From positions 248,001-312,000 of the forward strand of contig JAJQJQ010000042.1 in NCBI GenBank assembly GCA_028622995.1: DNA of 64,000 nucleotides, written 5' to 3'. Below the pieces are notes generated by a model. The model was not told the origin of the DNA. It was given only the letters and a program-made list of their open reading frames with translations, and made no database searches. The stretch comes from Panagrolaimus kolymaensis (Eukaryota > Nematoda > Chromadorea > Rhabditida > Panagrolaimidae). This document shows, piece by piece, positions 43,501 to 53,390 of this stretch (positions are counted from its first letter, which is position 1; the number at the start of each line of letters is the position of its first letter). Both the position numbers and the translations under genes were made by a program.

Positions 43501-44776
43501 ATGGCAACGTTGACTATCTAGGGGCCATCTAAAAAATAAATAAATGATTATTTTTTAATTACAAAATCAAAAAGTTGTAATCCATCAAAATTTGAAAAGT
43601 CCTCCTACTTTGCCAAATTCATGCTACACATAACAGTCATGGAAACTCGAGTATCATATAAAAGAGAACCATCAGGTTGAAGCCATAACAAAAAATTTGG
43701 TTGAGTAACTTCATGAAATTCGGCTATTCGAGCATTAGCAAAATAAATATCCTAAAATTCTTAATGATTTTTAATTTATTTATATTTAGTCGCATTTTTG
43801 TTTCTGAATAATGAACTCACGGGATGCCATATTTTTCCAAGAATTTCTTTATCTCGAATTAAAATTCTCCTGAAAAATATTTTAATTTGTGGTTAAAAAT
43901 TTTTTTCACTAACACCAGAAAATTTTTTAATGCATATTTTTTTATTTCGACCTACTTTGATTCATTATGTTTCAATCTGTAATCAGTCCAAAATTGTTGC
44001 AAATAAACATCCAACCTTAAAAATAAATTTTTTTTTTGTATTTTCAAAACTAAAATAATTATTTATTACTGAAAATCCATTGTTTGCGTTCGAAATGATG
44101 ATAGTCCTTCAATATACATGCTGAGATTCACAAAAGTTGGAACTCCTGCAAACAAAGAAAAAATATTTATACTTAAATTTAATGTTTTTCTGCAAAATTC
44201 AATAGTTTTGTTTTTATTTTGCTTTTTGGATTTCTCACTTTTAAAAGCCATTTGCAAAGAAAAAAGTAGACTATTTGACGATGCAAAAAAAAATTTTTTG
44301 TCGTTTTTTTTGTTTTCGATAAAAATAAAATAATAAAATTTTGGGCTTTTAACTTTTTGCAAAGCAAAGCCAATTTTCTTTGTGTGTAAAAATGCAAAAA
44401 ACTAAAAAGAAAAATTGTTTTTAGAAAATACAATTATTTTGTTGCAGATTTTTATTGTTTAGAACTGAATTCTGTTATTAAATGTCTAGCGGGGAAAATT
44501 GCCAAAACTAAGAATAAAAAAAGTACAGTAATTTTTAAGATATTTTTTAAATTAAAATTTCTTTCAAATCACTATTTTATAGTTTTTTCTAAAAATAAAA
44601 TACATGCCATCTTGCTGAGTTGGAGTGGATTGTTTATCATATACAAGTCTTCCAGCATTAAGCATTTCATCCATATATATTGGTATTGGAACTGAATTAC
44701 TTGCAATACTTATAGGAAAAATAAAAATGAAAAATAATAAAAACATTTTAATCAAAAAGCCACTAAAATTTTCCAT
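40542..44776 (-). CDS. Anion-selective Cys-loop ligand-gated ion channel subunit
   Basis: Fourteen exons: 44776-44608, 44145-44070, 44015-43956, 43869-43821, 43751-43609, 43528-43485, 43290-43025, 42955-42917, 42848-42757, 42321-42266, 42047-42030, 41735-41512, 41286-40790, 40659-40542. They give 616 residues. A signal peptide is followed by the ligand-binding domain. The Cys-loop runs from C160 to C174 with 13 residues between (CSMNLAKWPLDSQRC). A second cysteine pair in loop C (CDGNYSTGQWSC) is typical of glutamate-, glycine- and histamine-gated chloride channels. TM1 follows SYVPTSLIVI. TM2 is preceded by VPAR, the anion-selectivity motif, then SLAITTLL. TM4 lies in the last exon (PLAFGIFNLTYWTYYLY). 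The TM3-TM4 loop is long (about 270 residues), Asn- and His-rich. I cannot tell the ligand. Intron 1 has a GC donor, and exon 11 is an 18-bp microexon. Confidence 0.93.
42030..42047 (-). other. 18-bp microexon of the Cys-loop channel gene
   Basis: The acceptor TTAACAG precedes it and the donor GTGAGT follows. It encodes E-E-D-M-L-I in the intracellular loop. The flanking exons are in the same phase (1), so skipping this exon keeps the frame and simply removes six residues, three of them acidic. Confidence 0.6.
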
Positions 44777-46012
44777 TTATTTCTGTTTTATTAAATTTCA
44801 TTCACGATGAAAAGAATCCTGCAAAAAAGTTCAGAATTTATAATCTCAAAGCATTTTTTTATTCTTCTCTTTAACCGAAAAAAATTGGTTGTCAATATTG
44901 TAGAAAATTTTAGAATAAAAATATGTGTTTTGAGATTATAAATTTTGAATAAATAATAAATGGAAAGCAAATAAAAGTTAATTCAGGGTTAGCTATGAAG
45001 TTACAATATTTTTACAATATATTGAAGTTATTAATTTTGTTAGTATTTTTTTGAGCATAACAAAATTACATTTTCCTCGATTAACAATTTGTTTCGAGGC
45101 TCCATGTAATTTATTAATTTAAAGAAAAAAATAAAAAGCTTTCAAACGAAAAAATAAATTTCACTTTTCCAGTTTTACTAGATAAGGATTTATAAAAAAA
45201 ATGTTCAGTGGCTAGCACAAGAAAAAAATCTAACACAATCCACACAAACCCATTTTTACGGTTTACATATAAAAAACTTCTTCAACAAAAAAAGAAGGCT
45301 TTGAATTTCTCATCTTTCAAAATTCTGAATGCTAAAGCACCAACAAAAAAGAAGACATTTATTTATTTTTTTCTTCCTGAAAATTCTTTATTTTGGGCGA
45401 AAAAATAAATATTTAAAAAATGAGGGTAAAAAAGGCTTGACTCGAATGAGAAAAAAAAATTGTTTAAAAAATGTTTAAAAAAGAGAAAAAGTACACAATG
45501 GATTTCCGCTTAAATTGCAGCCAGCTTGAAGCCAGTTGGAAAAAAAAATTGAAGACGACGCGTTTAAAATAAAAAATAAAATACACAGGTGTAAAATTAT
45601 TTCTTTCTCCATTTTTTAAAACTTCAAAAAACATTTATTTCTTTTTTCTTCTTTGAAAAAAAAAGAAACATTGAAACACATTTTTTTAAAATAAATATAA
45701 AAATTTTCTTTCTAAAATAAAATAAAACTCTTCCATAAATTTTTCTTCATTGCCTATGGCAAATTACTTTAGGGAAATGGAAAAAGAAGTGTTCGAAAAA
45801 AAGCTTTATTAAATTTTATTTTTATTACACATTTTTTTGTTTGCAATAAAAAAAAGATAAGACAAAAAGTATAATGGCATCGATACAGTATCATTTTCAA
45901 AGGATATTGAAGAAGGATATTCAACTTTTATTTTATTTGCGACGTTTTAAACCATCGCTCTTTAATTGAAAAAAGCTACCCTTTTTTTTTCATTCATTTG
46001 AGTTCCTGGTTT
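44777..46012. other. Non-coding region upstream of the ion-channel gene
   Basis: About 1.2 kb, AT-rich. The open frame at 45208-45408 is Lys-rich without family resemblance. Promoter and leader of the minus-strand channel gene should lie here; I see no distinct element. Confidence 0.5.
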
Positions 46013-46020
46013 TTGAATTT
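46013..46020 (+). repeat. Left 8-bp target-site duplication, TTGAATTT
   Basis: TTGAATTT abuts the left terminal inverted repeat; the same 8 bases abut the right one at 46712-46719. Confidence 0.75.
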
Positions 46021-46711
46021 GGTACTTCTTCGGTATAAGCACCCCGGGTTCTGGTTCTTTAAGAATCCTTTTGGGTTCTGGATCTTTAACATTTTTTATA
46101 GGATCTGGATCTTTAAGAATCTTTTTAGGATCTGGATCTTTTAGATTATTTATAGGTTCTGGATCTTTAACATTCTTTTTGGGTTCTGGATCTCTAATAA
46201 CCTTTGAGGGTTCTAGATCATTAAGATCCTTTATTGGTTCTGGATCTCTAAGAATCCTTTTCGGTTCTGGATCTTTAACATTATTTATAGGATCTGGATC
46301 TTTAGAATCTTCTTAGGATCTGGATCTTTTAGATTATTTATAGGTTCTGGATCTTTAATAACCTTAAAGGGTTCTGGATCATTAAGATCCTTTATAGGTT
46401 CCTGGATCCTTTATAGGTTCTGGATCTCTAAGAAACCTTTTAGGTTCTGGATCTTTATCATTATTTATAGGATCTGGATCTTTAAGAATCTTTTATAGGA
46501 TCTGGATCTTTAGGATCCTTTTTAGGTTATGGATCTTTATTTAATGGATCTGGATCTTAACTTTAAAGGATCTGGATCTTTAACATTATTTATAGGATCT
46601 GGATCTTTAATATTATTTATAGGATCTGGATCTAAAAGATTGTTAAAGATCCAGAACCCAAAAGGATTCTTAAAGAACCAGAACCCGGGGTGCTTATACC
46701 GAAGAAGTGCC
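46021..46711. mobile_element. Foldback-type DNA transposon with 70-bp terminal inverted repeats and a 27-bp repeat core
   Basis: The 70 bases at 46021-46090 and the reverse complement of 46642-46711 match at 69 positions; the single difference is the third base (GGT versus GGC). Both begin GGYACTTCTTCGGTATAAGC. Perfect 8-bp copies of TTGAATTT flank the unit. The interior is a tandem array of about 27-bp units (consensus near GGWTCTGGATCTTTA followed by a variable AT-rich half), roughly twenty copies, and the inverted repeats themselves contain two of these units. There is no transposase, so the unit is non-autonomous. An 8-bp duplication is seen with hAT and Merlin families; the GG terminus fits Merlin better, but I cannot settle this. 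The array is open for 81 codons because 27 is a multiple of three; I do not regard it as a gene. Confidence 0.88.
46063..46640 (+). repeat. 27-bp tandem repeat array (minisatellite) inside the foldback element
   Basis: Units start GGTTCTGGATC or GGATCTGGATC and continue with TTTAACATT, TTTAAGAAT or TTTAGATTA type halves. In the plus frame each unit reads G-S-G-S-L plus four variable hydrophobic residues. From about 46.3 kb on, units are partly truncated (shorter spacings), suggesting slippage or gap-repair losses. Confidence 0.85.
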
Positions 46712-46719
46712 TTGAATTT
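46712..46719 (+). repeat. Right 8-bp target-site duplication, TTGAATTT
   Basis: Exact copy of the 8 bases at 46013-46020, directly after the right terminal inverted repeat. Confidence 0.75.
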
Positions 46720-49700
46720 TTTAGAATAATATTCAAAAATAAATATGAAAAATTGTAAGTTATTTGTATTAGTTAATATTTAACAACCACAAAGACAAAT
46801 TAAACAAAATATATGAAAAAGTTGATACCAAACAACCACGAAAAATCATGAGAAAAATAAAAAAAAATACATAGAGAATGCGATAATAATAATAATAAAA
46901 AACAAAGAATTTCAAACCAATAAAACAGGCATGAAATCCTAATTTCGCCACCATTTATGTTATATCAAAGCTGTCAATATTAAAAAGATGTAAAAATGTA
47001 AAAAAAAATTGTTTCTCTCATTTCTTTCTCAAAAAAATGTGTCAAATTAAAACTAAAAAAATCTTAGGAAGCTACTTAGTTGTTAAAATGAATCTGCCAA
47101 AACACACTTTATTTTCCACCGCAGTCAAAATTTCAAAAAAAAATAACAATAGCCATCGTCGAGTAAAAAAATGACATATACAAAAAGCAAAAAATATGCA
47201 TTGCACTGTCTGCTTTTTTTGAATCCTTTTTTAAAGATTTAAAAAGAAAAAAAAGTTTAAAGAGAAAAGGCATCTCAAAAAAGGAGGTAAAGCAACTACT
47301 TAACTCACTCTCTCATCATCTTCATCGAAAAAGAAAAAAAACATCGATGACCATATTTTTTCTTCAAAAAAAAGAAAAAGAAAAAAGTTTTACTACTTCA
47401 AAGTTTCTTTTTTGTCGACGACAACGACTTCGAAGAAAGCAATTCCATTTGCGTTTTGCGTATTTTCTCTTCTTTTTTTTTGTTTAAAATTGGAACACTT
47501 TTTATTTTATTCGAGAATCAAGTAAAGACTTTTTTTATTCTTCTTCAAACAATCTTTTTATTTTACCAAGATAATATAATTTAAGAAATAAGAAGAAAGA
47601 AAGCACTTGATAGATAAAAAACAGAAAAAAAAAGAAATATAGCAATTTTCAAGTTAGAAAAAAAGTTTTTTCAGAAAAAAACAAAGAATTTTTTTTTTTA
47701 ATAAAAATAAAATGCTTTCTATTTTTTTTTTCTATTTTGAGACGAAAAAGGAAAGGCATACAATGGATTAGAGTGAAATCAATTTTTAGAGTAAAGAAAA
47801 GATTAAACTTGTCACAACTTTCACTTTTAAAACATCTTTTTTAGCCTTGATGAGTTTGATGGAGATTTGAGTTTGCAAATAACTGGAATTGAATTGAAAT
47901 TTAATGGTCTCAAAATAATAAAGAAAAAAATGTTATTGTTTCTAAGGAGAAAAAAATAAACATTAAACAGCGTAGAAACTTATTTTTGGTTTTTTTATTT
48001 TGCAATGCTCAATTAAATTTAAATTTAATATATTTCTAAAATTAACTTTGTAACAATTTCCATCTTCAAAAGCCTTTTTTACGCACTCATGAAATCGAAG
48101 CGCATACTTCGATGCTTTCAACTATCTCGACCAAATAAGAAAAAACCATTATTTCTGCTAGGATTTTTTTTCACTTTTCCAAAGGCTCAATAATGCGGTT
48201 ACGTTTGCAATATTTTAGTAAATTTTTGCATAATAATGGACAATTATTAAAAGCATATTGAAGCACTAAATAAAAATGAACAAAAAACGTGAAAAAAAAA
48301 TATTCAAAAAATTTTTTAAAAAGTTTAAAAAAAATCAAGATTAACTCAAAAATCAAAAATATTTGCCGAAAAAAAAAACACAAACAAATCAATTATTGTG
48401 GCGGTTGGAAAAAAGTTGGTGTTGATAGACTTGTTGTTGCATGAAATGAGAAGCTTATAATTTTGTTGATTGTGTATGTATTTTATATGTAAATGAAAGA
48501 AATTAATTGTTTGATCTAATAAAAGAAAGCAAATAGTTGTTTTTGACGAATTAGAAAAAACTACCAACATTGTTTTTTTTTTAACAATGAGTCATAAAAA
48601 AATACCAAGACGCCTGTTGTTGCTTTTTTTTAGTTTTTCGCAGGCTTTTGTTCTTTACAAAAAGTTTAAGCAAAGACAATCAAACCATATTTGAATAAAA
48701 AAAAGGAGAACAATCGTAAATCACGAAAAGAAAATTTTTCGGTTAAAAAAAAACAAAGAAAAATACATTCTTTTTACCCGTCTGTTTTGTTTCCTTCTGG
48801 CATTTATTATTCAATCCAGCAAATAATAATACCTTTGTGAATTAGCTCTCCTAGAAAATTACCGTTGCCATTCTTTCTTCTTCTTTTTATTGCCTTTTTG
48901 AAGAGGATTGAAAGCAATCTTAAATTTTTAGTGCACAGGTGTTGTATTGTAACACATTAAACTAATGCCGTTTTTTTCTCATATCTTTTGCTATTGCCAT
49001 TGCTCTTACGAATGCTCCACCCATTTAAGAACTAAGAACTTTTAATTTAAGCGAACGAGAGCGGACTCAATCAGTTTTGGCAGGATTCGACGGGGTCATC
49101 GTCGTACTATATTGCTATTTTTTTTGATAACAAGCATAAGCTTAGTTAGAATATGAAAAAAGACCCTTCTTAATTATTAGGTCAAATTCGCTGCTGATAA
49201 GACAGTTGTTTGTTGCTTTTGCTTTTTTGATATTTTTTCTATTTTTATCAATGTAGGGCTCAATTTTTTGCATTTTCTAACTAGTTTTCTTTATAAAACT
49301 TGAATCTTCCATCTTTTCTTATTTTAAATCAATGTTTGTTTTTTATGAATCTTTTAATGCGCGCAGCGAAAGGTTGAGAATTCAAATTTTGCTAGAGGAT
49401 AAGCATTCGTCATTCATGGTTCAACCAACTATTTTAAAATATAAAAAAGCCCTTTTTTGTACCTTCAAATATCTGTTTTATTTTGCTATTATTTTTGGTC
49501 AATAAATTTAGAAACAGTTTGAGAAGTGTAACACGAGTTCATTGTCTTAACATTTGTTATCTACTTCAGCTACCACTTTTCCTTAAATAATACTGAGCTC
49601 TGTACTCTCCATACAACTTTTTCTTTTCAACTGCATAATATCCTAAAAGTTGAAAAAAATTTATTAACGGTGTGCCGCGGCTTTTAATTTTTTCTTTTTG

Positions 49701-50646
49701 TAATTCTTTTATTTTTTAATCGTTTTTCTGAAATTTCTTAATTATAATCTTTTTTATTTGTGGTTTTTTCGGTTACTCTGAAAATAAATAACGTTGTAAT
49801 GATATTTAAAAGTGATATTCCTTGAGGTTAGAGAAATTAATAGAGCCAAATGGATAAAAGAGATTTCCAAAAATCTAAATCAAATTAAAAAAAAATTCAA
49901 GCGAAACAAACAAAAAGTAATTTTTTTCTTCACGGTTCTTTACATTGCCTTAGCTGCTTTTGACAATCGTTTAATGGAACATTTTTTTATACGATACCTA
50001 AAAAAATAGCGAAGCAACCTTTTTTTGTTGCCAATTTTTGAAAGCGGCAAGACGAAAATTCCTTTTTATCCATGAGATTGATTGCTTATCAGAATGGCTT
50101 TGTCGATGACTCATTTCTCCCATAAATATATTGTTTCTTTTGTTTAAACAATCGCGGATAAAACGAATTTCTCGTTGGGTATTGTCTATTATCATGAGGA
50201 GAAACTTTTTGTTACAATAGATTTTATCGGATCAGCTTAGATCCTTAGAACAAGCTGTGTGCCACTGAAAATTATTTTTCTCAGTGTTGTATTCAACCAC
50301 TTGGCTTTTTTGAGCATGGGCAAAAAAAAAGAACGATCGAACTTTTTTTTTGAAATCCCTCCATTATCAGACAAGGGTTGGTTAATTTACCGGCTAATTA
50401 ACTAATAAATTACGATTATACATCAAATTTGTAAATTCTCGGTAAATTTGCCAATTAATTAACATTGGCCAACCTTATATCAGGCGTTCGAGACGTATTC
50501 CTTCTTTTTTTGTTGCATTATTATTTTCTCGTGTAAACTTATGTACTTGATTTTTTTCAATTCACAGCTACAAATTTTGCTAAAACTTTTCCATAAATAA
50601 AACCGAACTTGTTATAAAGACGAACTATTTCACCAATCCTCAAATC
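46720..50646. other. Long non-coding region between the foldback element and the coiled-coil gene
   Basis: About 3.9 kb, with A-tract-rich plus strand from roughly 46.9 to 48.8 kb and T-rich sequence further on. No supported gene. A less AT-rich patch at about 49.04-49.12 kb (containing GAACGAGAGCGGACTC and GGATTCGACGGGGTC) stands out but has no open frame or tRNA fold I can see. A possible MITE lies near 50.4 kb. Confidence 0.5.
50373..50475. mobile_element. Possible degenerate MITE with imperfect inverted ends
   Basis: The left end reads AAGGGTTGGTTAATTTACCG, and the complement of the right end reads AAGGTTGGCCAATGTTAATT followed by a TTTACCGAG block. The two arms match imperfectly, with one gap in the GGG/GG run and a few substitutions. 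ATCAG occurs 2-3 bases outside each arm. The unit is short (about 100 bp), palindromic and lacks coding capacity. Confidence 0.4.
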
Positions 50647-51066
50647 ATGTTTCCTCAAAACTCTTTCAACAATAAAATTCAAGATGCTGGTTATGAAAAA
50701 GCTGAATTAAAAGTAAGTCATAAATTAATTAATTGTGCTACAAGAAAAGATCCTAAAAGCATCTTTTTAAGGAAAATGATGAAGTTGAAATGCTTCGCCA
50801 AATAAATTTCAACCTTCAGCAAGATTTAAGAAAGAAGGACGAAGAAATCCAAAGAATGGCGACCATGATATACGTTTTTAAGAAAACATGTTCCCTTAAT
50901 TCAGATTGGAAAAGAAATATGGAATCATGGAAAATAATCCGGTAAGTTATAAAAATTATTGTTTATTCCCATTAATAATATTTTTAAAATCAAAACTTTT
51001 ATGTATTTTTATTTCAGAAAAAAATATAAAAAATGGCTGAATCTTCCTTCAAACCAAAAAACATAG
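50647..51066 (+). CDS. Small coiled-coil protein, family not recognised
   Basis: Three exons, 50647-50712, 50772-50941 and 51018-51066, join in frame to 94 residues (donors GTAAGT twice, acceptors TTTTTAAG and TTTCAG). The second exon is strongly helical and charged: NDEVEMLRQINFNLQQDLRK with hydrophobics at heptad-like spacing, then KKDEEIQRMATMIYVFKKT. The C-terminus is basic (RKKYKKWLNL). Codon use and amphipathic pattern differ clearly from the surrounding low-complexity frames, and AATAAA sits at 51228-51233. No signal peptide or membrane segment. An acceptor-like TTCACAG at about 50.57 kb may be its trans-splice site. I do not recognise the family. Confidence 0.58.
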
Positions 51067-52178
51067 CTGATCCCTACCTTACCCAAAAACACACACGTTA
51101 ATTTATGTATATCACAAGACAGCAGCATTTCATTTTAATTTTTGTAATTTTTCTTTATTTCATAATTTTTTACCGTAATTTAATTGATAAATAACATCTT
51201 TTTTATTTCTGCTATTTTAACTTTGAAAATAAACACTGTAAGGAACTTGCAATCATTTGAAGCTTTTTTATCTGAATTTTTTTTTGCAAATAGGTTGGGC
51301 TTTTTTAAGCAATATCATAGATTTGTAAACTATGTTATTCCTTGTCTTGATTGATTATTCTTAACATTTCGAAACCTTAAATAGATCCACTCTCGTAATT
51401 TCTGAAACAAAAAATGTATATTTTTTTACGCACCAATGATTGAAGTTAATTAAAATTCAAATCTCATAGACTTTATCAGTAATTTTATTCTAAGAACTGC
51501 GGATACCTTTTTGAACCAAACTTGTAGCAGGAAACAAGAAATATGCTTTTTTATAATAAAATGAACAAACGTATAAAATAGCAATCTCGGGCTTTGAACC
51601 GATTTATTGTAATAAAAACTAAAACAAAAACATTTTTTTTAAATATTCACCGAAAAAAACTAAAGAAAAGTTCAGTTTTCATAGGTTCTTTGAAAAAGCT
51701 CGAATGCTCAAGTTTTGTTGAATTTTTCTTTCTATTTTTCTTTTTGTTTACTCTCTTTGAACCTTTATTAATTTTTTTCCTTGAATGCTTTAAAATGCCA
51801 TCCTTGACTAGGGTTTAAAAAAAATGGAGGCAGTTTCATTGAATAAAAAGAAAAAAGAAAGCTCGCTCAAAGCTTTTCATTTATCGATTTTTTTCTTGCA
51901 CTAAAAAGATGCGCTTTTTTTCTTTGCTTCTTTGCAAAAAGTTAATTTGCTTTTGGTTTGTTTCTGTGAAGATAAAAAAAGAAAATTTTTCATTTTGACT
52001 TTTAATATTCGAAAATGCTTTATATTTTTTTTTGCTTAATGCTTTCTTGAATTTTATGTGGTTAAAAAACTCCCCAAAAATTTTTATTTTTGTATTAGGA
52101 TGAAGGTTGAAAATGACGGTTTATATATTAATAAACCTATCTTTTAAAAAGAAAAAAATGAAAAAATAATTTTTTACT
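51067..52178. other. Non-coding stretch after the coiled-coil gene
   Basis: About 1.1 kb. It begins with the 3' UTR and poly(A) hexamer of the small coiled-coil gene; the remainder is T-rich without a supported gene. Confidence 0.5.
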
Positions 52179-52249
52179 GCGTCAGGGGGGAATCGAACCC
52201 CCATCTATTGCTTGGAAGGCAACAATGCTGACCATTACACCACTGACGC
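52179..52249 (-). tRNA. tRNA-Gly, anticodon TCC
   Basis: The 71-bp minus-strand sequence starts GCGTCAGTGGTGTAATGG and ends CCCCCTGACGC. Seven acceptor-stem pairs form (GCGTCAG with CTGACGC). The A box GTGGTGTAATGG and B box GGTTCGATTCC are canonical. The anticodon stem GTTGC/GCAAT with loop CTTCCAA (one G-T pair) places TCC as the anticodon, reading GGA and, with wobble modification, GGG codons. There is no intron and CCA is not encoded. A T-rich tract lies downstream on the minus strand, as expected for Pol III termination. Confidence 0.95.
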
Positions 52250-53390
52250 AACGGGATAAACCTTTCTCGAAAACGTGAGAAAAAAATTTCATTCGAGAAA
52301 ACATGCGCGTTTTCTCTAATTTTTTCTCATTTTTCTTTGATAACTTTTGAACACATTTAAAAAAAGAAAAGAGACATTTCTTGTTAAAGATAAACTCTGA
52401 TCAAGACTGAGACCATAATTGCTATATTTTACATTAGTAAAAATATTTAAATAATATATTTTAACAATTCAAAGTCCACCCACAAAACTTTTTTAATCCG
52501 CTTTATCAAAAAAAATTCATAATTTCGTAGATTTCTAAAAATAATATTTTCTAAGTTCATAAAAATTCTTTGGTCTTTCCTTCTCAGTAGTTGTTACACC
52601 ATCGAATACACAAACAATTACATATGTAAAATCAAAAACAAATTCGTTATTAGTTTTTCCGCGTTCCCCCAAACTTTGGATCCAAAAAAAAAACAACAGC
52701 CCATAATTTTTTATTGATTTATTTCTTTTTTGTTTAACTTTCAATCAACATGATTGTTGTCATTTTTTATTATTATTTTAATCTTAAAAATAAAACTTAA
52801 AAAAAACGTGGAGGAAAGAATTAGAGAGAGAGAGCTTAAGTTCAGTTGTCTGCCATTTTTTTATAAATATAAAAAACAAAACAAAAAAGCGGCCAAAGCA
52901 GCTTCGAACCACGCCGCCGCTCTTTGACTTTCACTTTTTTATTTTTTTTGTGTCCAAACAACACAAATTTTTTTTCGCCGCTCTTTTAAAAACCGTCTTT
53001 TTTATTTGATTTGAATGACACCACAAAAGTGGAAATTCTATTCTCTTTTTTTTAGCGGTGGACATAAAAAAAATCAGAGAAGCTTATCAAGCAATATTTT
53101 TTTTAGGAATTCACCTCTGCTGTTAGTTAATTCAACCCATTGAACACATTTTATTTTGTGCGGCGAGGAAACATTTTTTTGGTGTCTCAAAAATTATTAT
53201 GGCTGTTTTTGTTGCAACATCATCATTTTAACTGCAATAAATTTTTTTTATCAAACAAAAAACAATAGGCCCAAATATATTTATTTTTTTATTCAATTAC
53301 TTACAAAAGAAAGGAAGGTGTTTAATTTGTTGGTGGAAGAAAGTAAATAAATAAATAAACAAAAATTATTTATCTTTAAAAAAAGAAATA
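52250..53390. other. Region upstream of the HMIT-type transporter
   Basis: About 1.1 kb, AT-rich with no supported exon. It contains a purine patch (GAGAGAGAGAG at about 52.83 kb) and a GC-richer patch near 52.9 kb. It should hold the promoter of the transporter. Confidence 0.45.

Noticed and set aside
46071..46316. An 81-codon plus-strand frame reading as G-S-G-S-L repeats
   Set aside because: The unit is 27 bp, a multiple of three, so a stop-free unit gives an open frame automatically. It lies inside the foldback element, breaks down where units are truncated, and has no splice or start context.
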